From contig DFNX01000004.1 in the NCBI GenBank assembly GCA_002376235.1, forward strand, positions 62,001 through 126,000: a stretch of DNA of 64,000 nt, in the 5' to 3' direction. This document shows positions 24,121 to 33,982 of this stretch, in pieces. The translations under genes were made by a program, and so were the position numbers. Under the pieces are notes generated by a model. The model searched no databases, was not told where the DNA came from, and saw nothing but the letters and a program-made list of their open reading frames with translations. The stretch's first letter is position 1. Every line of letters starts with the position of its first letter. Source of the DNA: Neorhizobium sp. UBA3556 (GTDB lineage: Bacteria; Pseudomonadota; Alphaproteobacteria; Rhizobiales; Rhizobiaceae).

Positions 24121-25803
24121 GTGACCATGCGGCTCGCCGATCGCCGAAGGCTTCTGGCTTCCGGTATGAAGGAAATGCGGCGACGTTTGCGCCTCCGCAT
24201 CGCGCCTTATCGCGTCGCCTTGTCCGCTCCGATGGCATCGGTTCCCGAACGGCTGATCGTTGCCCCGACGGATCTTCGTCCGGTCGATCCCTTTATTGCG
24301 CACGAAATTCTCGAGGGGCGTTTTCCGCTGGCGGGAAGGGTGCTTGAGACGCTCGGAGACTCTCCTTTCGAGTTGGAGCTGCCTTCGCGGGCTTTTGCCG
24401 AGCGCCTGCATGGTTTCGGCTGGCTTCGGCATATCAGGGCTGACAGGACGGAAGCGGGTTGCGCGCATGCCCGGCATATCGTGTCGGACTGGATCAATAT
24501 CCATGGCCGCCGGCGCCGGGGCATTGCTTGGGAGCCGAATGTGGTGGCGACACGGGTCATCGGCTGGCTGTCCCACTCGACGATCATTCTGCATGCGGCC
24601 GAAGCGGGTTTCTACCGGCGCTTCATGAAGAACCTCGCCTATCAAATCAGCTATCTGAGAAAAATTGCCGATAGCTGCCCGGATGCCGAAAGCCGGCTCA
24701 GGGTCAGGACTGCGCTGGCAATGGCGTCTCTATCCGTACCTACCCGCGTTACGGGGATAAAGCGCGAGGCAATGCTTCTCGACCGAGAGCTTGATCGCCA
24801 GATCCTTGCCGATGGCGGGCATGTTGCGCGTAATCCGCGCGCCATCCTCGATATCCTGATCGATCTTTTGCCGCTCCGGCAGACTTATATCAATCTCGGC
24901 CACGATGTGCCCCAGAAGCTTATTCCGGCGATCGACCGCATGTATCCGGCCCTGCGGTTCTTCCGCCACCAGGATGGCGATCTCGCATTATTCAACGGTG
25001 CCGGTTCGACTTCGGCCAGCGAGTTGATGTCGGTCCTGCGTTACGACGAATCCGCCGGAAAGCCGTTCAAGGCCTTACCACAGATGAATTATCATCGGCT
25101 CAGTGCCGACAATACGATCATCATCGCCGACACTGGATGCCCGAGTTCGATCGCGGCATCGAGGGGCGCGCATGCGGGTTGCCTTTCGTTCGAAATGTCG
25201 TCGGGCCGCAATCGTTTCATCGTCAATTCCGGCTCGCCGAAATTCGCCAATCGCTTTTACAAACATCTTGCCCGTTCCACTGCAGCCCACTCGACCGTCA
25301 TCATCGAGGAAACATCATCCAGCCGGGTGATCAATTCGTCCTTCGCTGGCTCCATCCTGTTACCGGGTGTTTCGAAGATCGATGTCGAGCGCTGGGACGA
25401 CAAGCACGGCAATGACTGGCTGCGGGCCCGGCATGATGGTTACGTCGAAAATTTCGGCTATACCCATGAGCGCGAGATCGCGCTTAGCTCTGGCGGCGAC
25501 AAGATCAAGGGATGCGACCGGCTGATCCCCGAAGAGGGACAAGGCAAGGATAGCCTGACGGCGATTGTGCGCTTTCATATTCATCCGGCGATCAATCTGT
25601 TCCGCAGAGATAGCGAGAGCATTGTTCTGGGTGCTCCCGACGGTGAGACCTGGATTTTTGCTGCACCGGGCCTGCATGTGCTGATCGACGAGGACATCTT
25701 CTTCGCCGATGTTTCCGGCATGAGGCCAAGCCAGCAATTGGCGATCGAAGTGCCGGTTCTAGGGCTTCGGGAAATCCGCTGGATGTTGCGGCGGAGCGAA
25801 TAG
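24121..25803 (+). CDS. Heparinase II/III-like family protein
   Basis: This 560-residue protein has an N-terminal alpha-helical toroid region with WLRHIRADRT-like segments (here GWLRHIRADRTEA) and a C-terminal heparinase II/III-like beta domain (NYHRLSADNTIIIADTGCPS; HSTVIIEETSSS). Such proteins are common next to purH in rhizobia. The substrate is unknown and lyase activity is not certain. No signal peptide is evident, although the N-terminus is rich in arginine. The GTG at 24121 has GGCGGAG about eight bases upstream; an ATG two codons later is an alternative. purH follows after 83 bases. Confidence 0.8.
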   Translation: MTMRLADRRRLLASGMKEMRRRLRLRIAPYRVALSAPMASVPERLIVAPTDLRPVDPFIAHEILEGRFPLAGRVLETLGDSPFELELPSRAFAERLHGFGWLRHIRADRTEAGCAHARHIVSDWINIHGRRRRGIAWEPNVVATRVIGWLSHSTIILHAAEAGFYRRFMKNLAYQISYLRKIADSCPDAESRLRVRTALAMASLSVPTRVTGIKREAMLLDRELDRQILADGGHVARNPRAILDILIDLLPLRQTYINLGHDVPQKLIPAIDRMYPALRFFRHQDGDLALFNGAGSTSASELMSVLRYDESAGKPFKALPQMNYHRLSADNTIIIADTGCPSSIAASRGAHAGCLSFEMSSGRNRFIVNSGSPKFANRFYKHLARSTAAHSTVIIEETSSSRVINSSFAGSILLPGVSKIDVERWDDKHGNDWLRARHDGYVENFGYTHEREIALSSGGDKIKGCDRLIPEEGQGKDSLTAIVRFHIHPAINLFRRDSESIVLGAPDGETWIFAAPGLHVLIDEDIFFADVSGMRPSQQLAIEVPVLGLREIRWMLRRSE

Positions 25804-25886
25804 GCGTTTCTTCTTTGCGCCAGCTGTGCTAACCGCGGCCCATCCCTTTCCCGCCCCTCTGTGGCAAGCTCTTTCAGGAGAGACCG

Positions 25887-27503
25887 ATGGCCGTTGCTTC
25901 CAAAAAAATCCCCGCTCCCGACCGCGTGAAAATCCGCACCGCTCTGCTTTCCGTGTCTGACAAGACCGGTATCATCGAGCTGGCAAAGGCGCTCGCCGAA
26001 CAGGGCGTCAGGCTGCTATCGACCGGCGGCACGCACAAGGCTATCGCTGCAGCCGGGCTTGCAGTCACCGATGTCTCCGAAGTGACCGGTTTCCCGGAAA
26101 TCATGGACGGCCGTGTGAAGACGCTGCATCCGAATGTTCATGGTGGCCTGCTGTCGATCCGTGACGACGAGGAACATGTCGCGGCGATGAAGCAGCATGG
26201 TATCGAGGGTATCGATCTTGCCGTGATCAATCTTTACCCGTTTGAGGAAGTGCGCGCTGCCGGCGGTGACTATCCGACGACGGTCGAAAACATCGATATA
26301 GGCGGCCCGGCGATGATCCGTGCTTCGGCCAAGAACCATGCTTATGTTACGATCGTTACCGATCCGGCCGACTATGCGCCTTTGATCGAGGCGCTGAAGG
26401 CCAATGGCGGCGAGACGGAATATGCCTTCCGCCAGAAGCTGGCGGCCAAGGCCTATGCCCGCACCGCGGCCTATGACACGGCGATTTCCAACTGGTTTGC
26501 CGAAGCGCTCGAAATCGAGACGCCGGCTTACCGGACGATCGGTGGCGTGCTGAAGGAAGCCATGCGTTATGGCGAAAACCCGCATCAGAGCGCCGGTTTC
26601 TACGTGACGGGCGAAAACCGCCCAGGTGTTGCGACCGCAACTCTGCTGCAGGGCAAGCAGCTTTCCTACAACAACATCAACGACACTGACGGCGCTTTCG
26701 AACTGATCGGCGAGTTTGCCGCCGATCAGGGTCCGGCCTGCGCGATCATCAAGCACGCCAATCCCTGTGGTGTTGCCGCCGGCTCGACGCTGAAGGACGC
26801 TTATCTGCGGGCACTGGCCTGCGACAGCACCTCTGCCTTCGGCGGCATCATTGCGCTCAACCAGCTTCTCGATGGCGAGACGGCGGAAGAGATCGTCAAG
26901 CTGTTCACAGAAGTCATCATTGCCCCGGAAGTGTCGGAAGAGGCAAAAGCGATCATTGCCAAGAAGCCGAACCTTCGCCTGCTCGTGACAGGTGGTCTGC
27001 CCGACCCGCGTTCGCGCGGCATTACCGCAAAGACGGTTGCCGGCGGCCTTCTGGTGCAGAGCCGCGACAGCGGCGTGATCGAGGATGTCGAGCTAAAGGT
27101 CGTGACCAAGCGTGCGCCGACAGCGACCGAGATGGAAGACCTGAAGTTCGCTTACAAGGTTGCCAAGCACGTCAAGTCGAACGCTATCGTCTATGCCAAG
27201 GAAGGCCAGACGGCGGGTATCGGTGCGGGCCAGATGAGCCGCATCGATTCCGCACGTATCGCAGGTTTGAAGGCTGAGGATGCTGCCAGGGCGATGGGTT
27301 GGGTCGAGCCCATGACCAAGGGTTCGGCTGTTGCTTCGGAAGCCTTCTTCCCGTTCGCTGACGGCCTTCTTTCGGCGATTTCGGCCGGTGCAACCGCCGT
27401 TATCCAGCCGGGCGGTTCCATGCGCGATGCGGAAGTGATTGCCGCTGCCGACGAGCATAACGTCGCCATGGTCTTCACCGGAATGCGCCACTTCCGGCAC
27501 TAA
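25887..27503 (+). CDS. purH: Bifunctional AICAR formyltransferase / IMP cyclohydrolase
   Basis: PurH catalyses the last two steps of IMP synthesis. The 538-residue protein has the N-terminal MGS-like cyclohydrolase domain (ALLSVSDKTGI, STGGTHKAI, GRVKTLHPNVHGGLL) and a C-terminal formyltransferase domain (RYGENPHQSAGFY, KHANPCGVA, DSTSAFGGIIALN), where the lysine-histidine pair of the active site is visible. It ends GMRHFRH as usual. The gene is followed by a hairpin that lies within the 3' end of the converging transporter gene. Confidence 0.97.
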   Translation: MAVASKKIPAPDRVKIRTALLSVSDKTGIIELAKALAEQGVRLLSTGGTHKAIAAAGLAVTDVSEVTGFPEIMDGRVKTLHPNVHGGLLSIRDDEEHVAAMKQHGIEGIDLAVINLYPFEEVRAAGGDYPTTVENIDIGGPAMIRASAKNHAYVTIVTDPADYAPLIEALKANGGETEYAFRQKLAAKAYARTAAYDTAISNWFAEALEIETPAYRTIGGVLKEAMRYGENPHQSAGFYVTGENRPGVATATLLQGKQLSYNNINDTDGAFELIGEFAADQGPACAIIKHANPCGVAAGSTLKDAYLRALACDSTSAFGGIIALNQLLDGETAEEIVKLFTEVIIAPEVSEEAKAIIAKKPNLRLLVTGGLPDPRSRGITAKTVAGGLLVQSRDSGVIEDVELKVVTKRAPTATEMEDLKFAYKVAKHVKSNAIVYAKEGQTAGIGAGQMSRIDSARIAGLKAEDAARAMGWVEPMTKGSAVASEAFFPFADGLLSAISAGATAVIQPGGSMRDAEVIAAADEHNVAMVFTGMRHFRH

Positions 27504-27511
27504 GCCGGCAA

Positions 27512-28912
27512 CTACTTAGCCGGAGTCACTCCGGCTTTGTCAGCCGGATATGGCGTCGCGATGAGCAGCGCCAGACCGGCCACGAGGAAGATCAGCAGCG
27601 TTGCCATGCCAAGATGGGCGGAGCCCGTGGCATAGGTGACAAGAGAAAAGGACAGGGTGGCGAGAAAGCTCGTCGCCCGTCCCGACAACGCATAGATGCC
27701 GAAATAGCGGCCGGCTTCATCAAGTTCGATCGACCGCGCCAAATAGGAACGCGAAGAAGCCTGTATCGGGCCAAAGGCAATGCCGATCAAAAGGCCGAAC
27801 AGGACATATGCTTTTTCCGCCGCGGTGCCGAACCAGCCCTGACTGTCTTCCAGCGACAATGGGATCATCCCGAACAGCACACTGTCCGGATTGGTGGAGA
27901 TGATGCCGAGCGTTGCTACGAGCAACAGGACCAGGCTGATCAGCACGACGGCCTTGGAGCCGAACATCTTGTCCAGCATACCTGCCGCGATGCAGCCGAA
28001 GATGGCGACGACATTGAGAATGATGCCGTAGAGGCCGATCTCGATCGTTGCCCAGCCGAACATGCCTGCGGCGAAGACACCGCCGAGGATGAGGAGGCCG
28101 TTGACGCCATCCTGATAGAGCATGCGGGCTATCAGGAAGCGGGTGATGCCCCGGCGCCGGCGCAGTTCGCCAAGCGTACTGCGCAGCTCCGTCAGGCCGG
28201 AGCGAACGGCGGCGGCCAAGGGTAGGCCCTTTTTCGCATCCGGCGTGAAGAGAAACATCGGCAGGATGAAGAAAAAATACCAGATCGCCGCGATCGGGCC
28301 GGTGATGCGGGCATCCTCGCCGAGCACCGGATCAAGACCGAAAAGCGGGGGGATGCCGATCAGCGTCAGGCCGGTTTCGGGATTTGCGGCAAGCAGCGCC
28401 ACGACTGCGATCAGCACGATCATGCCACCGAGATAACCGAGACCCCAGGCGATGTTAGAGATCCTGCCGACCTCATCCCTCGAGACGAGGCGCGGCATCA
28501 TGGAATCGTTGAAGACGATGGAAAACTCCGCCGCGATCGATGCCAGGATCATCAGAGTGACCGGCAGGATCATCGCGGAGCCGGGTGCGGCGAACCACAG
28601 CATTAGCAGGCTTGCGATCTTCACGGCCGCAAAGCTCGCGATCCATGGCTTGCGTGCACCGGACTGGTCGGCAATCGAGCCGAGAACCGGCGACAGGATG
28701 GCGATGACGATCGAGGAGACCGTCGCCATGTTGCTCCATGCCGCCTGAGCCGAGATCGGGTCGTCGGTCAACCGAGCGACGAAATAGGGGCCGAAGATGA
28801 AGGTCGTGACAACGGTGAAGAAGGGTTGCGCCGCCCAGTCGAACAGCATCCAGCCCCAGATACCGCGCCGGCTCGCTTTCGCCGGCGCTTGATCGATGTC
28901 GTGACCTCCCAT
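27512..28912 (-). CDS. MFS transporter, UMF1 (Atg22-like) family
   Basis: The 466-residue protein is polytopic with about 12 hydrophobic segments. The start region GIWGWMLFDWAAQPFFTVV and SPVLGSIADQSGARKPW match the UMF1/Atg22-like branch of the major facilitator superfamily (COG2270). Yeast Atg22 is a vacuolar amino acid effluxer; bacterial substrates are unknown. It starts 13 bases after the glutamate dehydrogenase stop on the same strand, so the two are likely one operon. An amino acid or related substrate is therefore an attractive but unproven inference. Confidence 0.85.
   Translation of the reverse strand: MGGHDIDQAPAKASRRGIWGWMLFDWAAQPFFTVVTTFIFGPYFVARLTDDPISAQAAWSNMATVSSIVIAILSPVLGSIADQSGARKPWIASFAAVKIASLLMLWFAAPGSAMILPVTLMILASIAAEFSIVFNDSMMPRLVSRDEVGRISNIAWGLGYLGGMIVLIAVVALLAANPETGLTLIGIPPLFGLDPVLGEDARITGPIAAIWYFFFILPMFLFTPDAKKGLPLAAAVRSGLTELRSTLGELRRRRGITRFLIARMLYQDGVNGLLILGGVFAAGMFGWATIEIGLYGIILNVVAIFGCIAAGMLDKMFGSKAVVLISLVLLLVATLGIISTNPDSVLFGMIPLSLEDSQGWFGTAAEKAYVLFGLLIGIAFGPIQASSRSYLARSIELDEAGRYFGIYALSGRATSFLATLSFSLVTYATGSAHLGMATLLIFLVAGLALLIATPYPADKAGVTPAK
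27518..27540 (+). terminator. Probable purH terminator inside the 3' end of the converging transporter gene
   Basis: AGCCGGAG (27518-27525) pairs with CTCCGGCT (27529-27536) over a three-base loop and is followed by TTTG on the plus strand. It lies 15 bases after the purH stop and also encodes the last residues of the converging UMF1 protein. The T-run is short, so efficiency is uncertain. Confidence 0.55.
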
Positions 28913-28925
28913 TCAGCCCCTCGCT

Positions 28926-31900
28926 TTACGCCAATCTTCCGTGTGCCAAATCGCCGAGCAGGCCAGCCGCAACGGAGATCTTCGGCAAGGTCAGGTCGCC
29001 GCTGTCACTGAGCGCCATCAACTCGGCCCCGATGCGATTTACACGCATGCGGTCGGCGGTAATCCAGGCTTGGACCGGCTTCTTGTCCTTCCGGTGTTCG
29101 GTGAGCGCCGTAATGACGATGTCACGCCGCGCGGAGGCAAGCTGCTGCAGGCCGCGGGACAGAGCAAGGCTTTCGTAATGGTCCGACGTGCTGATCCTTT
29201 CACCGGCAACGATCAGGCGGTTGACGCGGAAGGTCTTGGTGACGTCGAAATAGCTTTCGGCGGCGCGCGCCATGCTCTCGCCGGTTCGATCGGCAATCAG
29301 CATAATTTCCGGAGCGATGACAAGAGCCGACAGTGTACGGATCTCGGCGATAAGGCTTGCCGGAGCGCCCTGAGCCTCAAGTTCGGCCGCAAGCGGCGCC
29401 GTTTCGGCAATCACTTCCTCGGTCATGGCACCATGCAGGCCCTTGATCGCAGACTTGAGCCTCGCAACAGCCTCGGTCAGCGGTGCGGCGCTGATCTGCG
29501 TCTGAAGGGCGAGATAGGTGCCGATGGTGATGATGCGGTTGATCTGCGCATGCAGATCGTTCTGAACCGATCCCGGGATGCGATTGTCCAGCGCATCGAC
29601 CTCGGCCCATAGGCGCGGAAGATCGAACCCGTCGCGGATGAGGAAGATTGCCTTCACGACATTCGCCGCCGTTGCGCCGGTCATGTCGCTCATCATCTGG
29701 ATGAAGCCCGGACCGCCGCGGTTGACCGCTTCGTTTGCAAGTGCGGTTGCGACGATTTCGCGATGCAGGCGATGGTTTTCGATATCGCCGGCATAGGGCT
29801 TCTGCATCTTGGCCGGGAAATAGGCCTTGAGGATCGCCGCAAAATACGGGTCGTCCGGGATGGCGCTTTCGAGAAGCGCATCGAAGAGTACGATCTTCGA
29901 ATAGGAAAGCAGAACGCCGATTTCCGGGCGGGAGAGCGGCTTGCCCGCTGCATAACGCTCGGCGAGTTCCGCATCGTCCGGCAAGGTCTCGACCTTGCGG
30001 TTGAGCTTGCCCTGCCCTTCCAGCACGGACATCAGGCGGGAGAGCTGTTCGCGGTTGCCGATGCCCCTGCGTTCGATCAGCGAGATCGACAGCGGCTGGA
30101 GATAGTTGTTGCGAAGAACCAGTTCCGCTACTTCATCGGTCATCGAGGCCAGAAGCTTGTTGCGCTTGTCACGCGGCAGGCGACCATCTTGCATGGCCGC
30201 GTTGAGTGCGATCTTGATATTGACCTCGACGTCGGAGGAGTTGACGCCGGCGGAATTGTCGATCGCATCGGAATTGCAGCGTCCGCCTGCGAGCGAATAG
30301 GCAATGCGGCCCTTCTGGGTGACGCCGAGATTGGCACCCTCGCCGATCACCTTGGCGCGCACTTCGCCTGCTGTGACACGGATCGGGTCATTGGCACGAT
30401 CGCCGACCTCCGTATCCGTTTCGGCTGCCGCGCGGATATAGGTGCCGATGCCGCCGAACCAGAGAAGATCGGCTTCGCTCTTCAAGATCGCAGTCATGAT
30501 CTCGAACGGTGTGGCCGTCGTCTTGTCCAGCCCGATGGCCGCTGCCGCCTGCTTGGTCAGCTTTACCGATTTTTCCGTGCGGGAAATGATCATCGCGCCT
30601 TCGGACAGCGTGCTGCGATCATAATCCTGCCAGCTGGAGCGCGGCAGGACGAACATGCGGCTGCGCTCCTTGAAGGATTTTTGGGTGTCCGGATCCGGAT
30701 CGATGAAGATATCGCGGTGATCGAAGGCGGCGATCAGGCGGATCTTTGGCGATAGCAGCATGCCGTTGCCGAAGACGTCGCCGGACATGTCGCCGACGCC
30801 GACGACGTTGAAGGGAGTCGTCTGGATATCGACATCCATTTCACGGAAGTGGCGCTTGACCGCTTCCCATGCACCGCGGGCGGTAATGCCCATCTTCTTG
30901 TGATCGTAACCTGCCGATCCGCCGGAAGCGAATGCGTCATCGAGCCAGAAGCCGGCTTCCTGTGCAAGCCCATTGGCGGTGTCGGAGAAGGTTGCGGTGC
31001 CCTTGTCGGCGGCGACGACGAAATAGGGGTCGTCGCCATCAATGCGGATCGTGTCCTTCGGCCCGACGATCTCGCCCTCGATGATGTTATCGGTGATCGA
31101 AAGGAGCGTGCGGATATAGGTCTTGTAGGCTTCCTTGCCGGCATTGAAGACTTCGTCACGCGAGCCACCGGCGGGCAGCATTTTCGGGAAGAAGCCACCC
31201 TTCGCGCCGACCGGCACGATGACGGCGTTTTTGACCTGCTGGGCCTTGACGAGGCCAAGCACTTCGGTCCGGTAATCCTCACCGCGATCCGACCAGCGCA
31301 GGCCGCCGCGGGCCACCTTGCCGAAACGCAGGTGCACGCCTTCTACCTCGGTGCCGTAAACGAACATCTCGCGGAAAGGGCGGGGTTGCGGCAGACCGTC
31401 AAGAAGCTCGGGATCGAACTTGAAGGCCAGCATTCTCTTCGGCGCGCCGTTTTCATCGCGCTGGAAATAATTGGTGCGCAGCGTCGAATCGATGGCGTTG
31501 ACGAAACGCCTCAGCGTGCGGTCCTCGTCGAGGCTGGGAACGGCCGAGAGGCTTATCTCGATTGCGCCGTGAAGCTGAGCCAGCTTCTTCGTTCTTGCCT
31601 TTTCGGCAATATCCGGATCGAAACTGGCTTGGAATAGCTTGAAGATGATTGCCGAAGACTCGGGGTACTTTACCAGCGTATCGGCGATATAGGCCTGAGA
31701 GTAGACAATTCCCGTCTGGCGCAGATACCGGGCATAGGCGCGCAGAACCGTGGTTTCGCGGGCAGAGAGGCCAGCCAGCAGAACAAGACGGTTGAAGCCG
31801 TCATTGTCGACCGATCCCTCGAATGCCAGAAGAAATGCCTCTTCGAGCAGCGGGCCTTCCTGCGACAGGTCGATCTCGCGTCCATCACGGAGCTGCAGTT

Positions 31901-33686
31901 CCATGTCATGCAGGACGATCAGCTTGGCGTCCGGGCCGACGTGAATTTCGAAGGTCTGTTCGCTGACCACCCGGAAGCCAAGGTTTTCCAGAAGCGGCAC
32001 GCGGCGCGACAGCGACAGGTGGTGATCGCCGTGGAAGATTTTTAGCGAGACGCTGTTGGCCTCATCGGTCGGGCGCTTGTAGAATTCGATACGGACGGTT
32101 TCGCCGGAGGCGCAGGCGGCGATATCCGGCAGGTCGGCAAAGGTTTCTTCCGGCGTGAAGGCTTCCTGGAAGGCATTGGTCACCGAAAGCCGGGGGCCGT
32201 TTTCGGCCAAAAGAGAGAACTGCTCTTCCCAGGGTGTGGAGATCAGGCGGATCGCTTCCTCGAGCTTTGCCTGGCTGATGCGGGGCGTCTTGCCGCCGCG
32301 GCGTCCGATGATGAAATGCACGCGTGCCACGCCGCCTTCGGGGAAGGCTGGATAATAGGCCGATACATGGCCTTCAAATACGTGCGCCAGATAGGCGCCG
32401 ACCTTTTCCCGAACCAGGGAGTTATAGTCCTCGCGCGGCACGTAAACGATCGTCGAGACGAAGCGGTCGAAATGGTCGATACGGGCAAGGGTGCGCACGC
32501 GCGGCCTCTCGCTCAATTCCATGATCTGTTCGCAGAACTTCGCCAAAAGATCCGTATCGATCTGGAAAAGATCGTCACGCGGGTAGGATTCGAGCGTGTT
32601 TTCCAGCATGCGGCCGGAATGACTGTAGGGGTCGAAACCGAAATGCCGGTCGATGTCATCGACCTTTTCGCGCAGCAGCGGAATTTCACGGACAGATTGG
32701 GTATAGGCGGTGGCGGTGAAAAGGCCAACGATCCGCAGTTCGCCGACGACATGACCGTTCTCGTCAAACCGCTTGACGCCGATATAGTCCATATAGGCGC
32801 GTCGATGGACAACGGACTTCACATTCGCCTTGGTGACGATGAGGAATTGTGGTCCATCGAGGAATTCGAGAATTTCCGGCGTGGTCGTTACCTGATCCTT
32901 GCCCTGGCGCAGAACCAGGACGTCCGGATCTGAAAGAATGCCGAGGCCCCTGCCCTGGCCGCGTTCTACGGTCGCCTTGGAGCCCTTGCCCGAATAGACG
33001 TATTCGCGCATGCCGAGGAAGGTGAAGTTGTCGTCCCGCAGCCAGTCGAGGAAGGCCAATGCCTCCTCGCGGTTGGCGCCCTTGCGGGGCTTGGCATTCA
33101 ACAGTTGCTTTGCGGCGCCATCCATGGTGTCGAGCATGGCGGACCAGTCGGTGATCGACAGATGCACCTGATCGAGAATGAAGCGGATGCGCTCGATCAG
33201 AAGATTGGCCTGCTCCTCGTTCAACTGAGCGATATGCAGCTGGATAAGGCTGACCTGATGCGCGGGGTCGGTCGGCTCTTCATTGCTGCGCAGCACCGGT
33301 TCCTTGCCCGGTTCGATCGTCAGGATCGGGTGCACGGCCATGACGAGGCCACGGTGGCTGGCAGTTACTTCGCCCATCACGGAATCGAAAAGGAACGGCA
33401 TGTTCCGGTCGATCACGGTCAAAACCCAGACGGCTATTCCGTCCGGATCGACACCTGGTATCTGGGTGACGGTGATATCGGCACGGACGCGATTCCAGGC
33501 CTTGACGCGGGCTGCAGCATGCACTGCTGCGATTCCGAGCATTTCCGGGGTGTAGCTTGAAAGATCGTCGTCGCTTGCGCGTCCGAACAGAATGGCTGGA
33601 TCGAGAAAGTCCTTGCCGGCCTTGCTCGCGAATGATCGCGCCCCATCCATCTGCTTGCTGCGCTTGGGGCTATTCTTCCAGACCAT
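28926..33686 (-). CDS. Large NAD-dependent glutamate dehydrogenase (GDH-180 class)
   Basis: This 1586-residue protein matches the size and layout of the bacterial NAD-glutamate dehydrogenases that deaminate glutamate to 2-oxoglutarate. A long N-terminal regulatory region is followed by the catalytic core, where PVGAKGGFFPKMLP (near residue 825) holds the glutamate-binding lysines. The segments RGGLRWSDRGEDYRTEVLGL and VVGVGDMSGDVFGNGML are also characteristic. Large GDHs are usually catabolic and allosterically controlled. The ATG at 33686 gives MVWKNSPKRSK. The downstream transporter gene lies 13 bases away. Confidence 0.95.
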   Translation of the reverse strand: MVWKNSPKRSKQMDGARSFASKAGKDFLDPAILFGRASDDDLSSYTPEMLGIAAVHAAARVKAWNRVRADITVTQIPGVDPDGIAVWVLTVIDRNMPFLFDSVMGEVTASHRGLVMAVHPILTIEPGKEPVLRSNEEPTDPAHQVSLIQLHIAQLNEEQANLLIERIRFILDQVHLSITDWSAMLDTMDGAAKQLLNAKPRKGANREEALAFLDWLRDDNFTFLGMREYVYSGKGSKATVERGQGRGLGILSDPDVLVLRQGKDQVTTTPEILEFLDGPQFLIVTKANVKSVVHRRAYMDYIGVKRFDENGHVVGELRIVGLFTATAYTQSVREIPLLREKVDDIDRHFGFDPYSHSGRMLENTLESYPRDDLFQIDTDLLAKFCEQIMELSERPRVRTLARIDHFDRFVSTIVYVPREDYNSLVREKVGAYLAHVFEGHVSAYYPAFPEGGVARVHFIIGRRGGKTPRISQAKLEEAIRLISTPWEEQFSLLAENGPRLSVTNAFQEAFTPEETFADLPDIAACASGETVRIEFYKRPTDEANSVSLKIFHGDHHLSLSRRVPLLENLGFRVVSEQTFEIHVGPDAKLIVLHDMELQLRDGREIDLSQEGPLLEEAFLLAFEGSVDNDGFNRLVLLAGLSARETTVLRAYARYLRQTGIVYSQAYIADTLVKYPESSAIIFKLFQASFDPDIAEKARTKKLAQLHGAIEISLSAVPSLDEDRTLRRFVNAIDSTLRTNYFQRDENGAPKRMLAFKFDPELLDGLPQPRPFREMFVYGTEVEGVHLRFGKVARGGLRWSDRGEDYRTEVLGLVKAQQVKNAVIVPVGAKGGFFPKMLPAGGSRDEVFNAGKEAYKTYIRTLLSITDNIIEGEIVGPKDTIRIDGDDPYFVVAADKGTATFSDTANGLAQEAGFWLDDAFASGGSAGYDHKKMGITARGAWEAVKRHFREMDVDIQTTPFNVVGVGDMSGDVFGNGMLLSPKIRLIAAFDHRDIFIDPDPDTQKSFKERSRMFVLPRSSWQDYDRSTLSEGAMIISRTEKSVKLTKQAAAAIGLDKTTATPFEIMTAILKSEADLLWFGGIGTYIRAAAETDTEVGDRANDPIRVTAGEVRAKVIGEGANLGVTQKGRIAYSLAGGRCNSDAIDNSAGVNSSDVEVNIKIALNAAMQDGRLPRDKRNKLLASMTDEVAELVLRNNYLQPLSISLIERRGIGNREQLSRLMSVLEGQGKLNRKVETLPDDAELAERYAAGKPLSRPEIGVLLSYSKIVLFDALLESAIPDDPYFAAILKAYFPAKMQKPYAGDIENHRLHREIVATALANEAVNRGGPGFIQMMSDMTGATAANVVKAIFLIRDGFDLPRLWAEVDALDNRIPGSVQNDLHAQINRIITIGTYLALQTQISAAPLTEAVARLKSAIKGLHGAMTEEVIAETAPLAAELEAQGAPASLIAEIRTLSALVIAPEIMLIADRTGESMARAAESYFDVTKTFRVNRLIVAGERISTSDHYESLALSRGLQQLASARRDIVITALTEHRKDKKPVQAWITADRMRVNRIGAELMALSDSGDLTLPKISVAAGLLGDLAHGRLA

Positions 33687-33851
33687 GATCTCTCCCTTTT
33701 CTGGCTGAATACTGCAAAGAACGGTGCGAATCCGTCCGAATGGCAGCAGTTAGCACTGTTTTGCGCAGCAATCTTGACAGGAATTGGCAAAGAATTGTTG
33801 CCACGACAATAAAATCGATTTTTAGCACGTGATCATGAATATAGCCCTTCC

Positions 33852-33910
33852 TTGGCCCCTAACCTCATAGGATCTGCAAATAGGGCCAATTCAAAAGCCT
33901 ATGAGGCCAA
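33852..33910. repeat. Bipartite inverted repeat upstream of the carbonic anhydrase gene
   Basis: TTGGCC (33852-33857) and CCTCATAGG (33863-33871) are repeated in inverted form as CCTATGAGG (33898-33906) and GGCCAA (33905-33910), separated by a 26-base centre. It lies about 75 bases before the carbonic anhydrase start, within the 296-base gap shared with the divergent glutamate dehydrogenase gene. It could be a regulator site or an RNA hairpin. No gene is seen in the gap. Confidence 0.55.
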
Positions 33911-33982
33911 AGCGAGTGAGGAGCGGGATTGCGTGTAACGGGCCGTTGATCTTGTTTCAAAGGCATAATATTCGTAGCCCTC

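Noticed and set aside
29763..30755. A 330-codon frame opposite the glutamate dehydrogenase
   Set aside because: Antisense shadow within a continuous 1586-residue gene; no independent signals.
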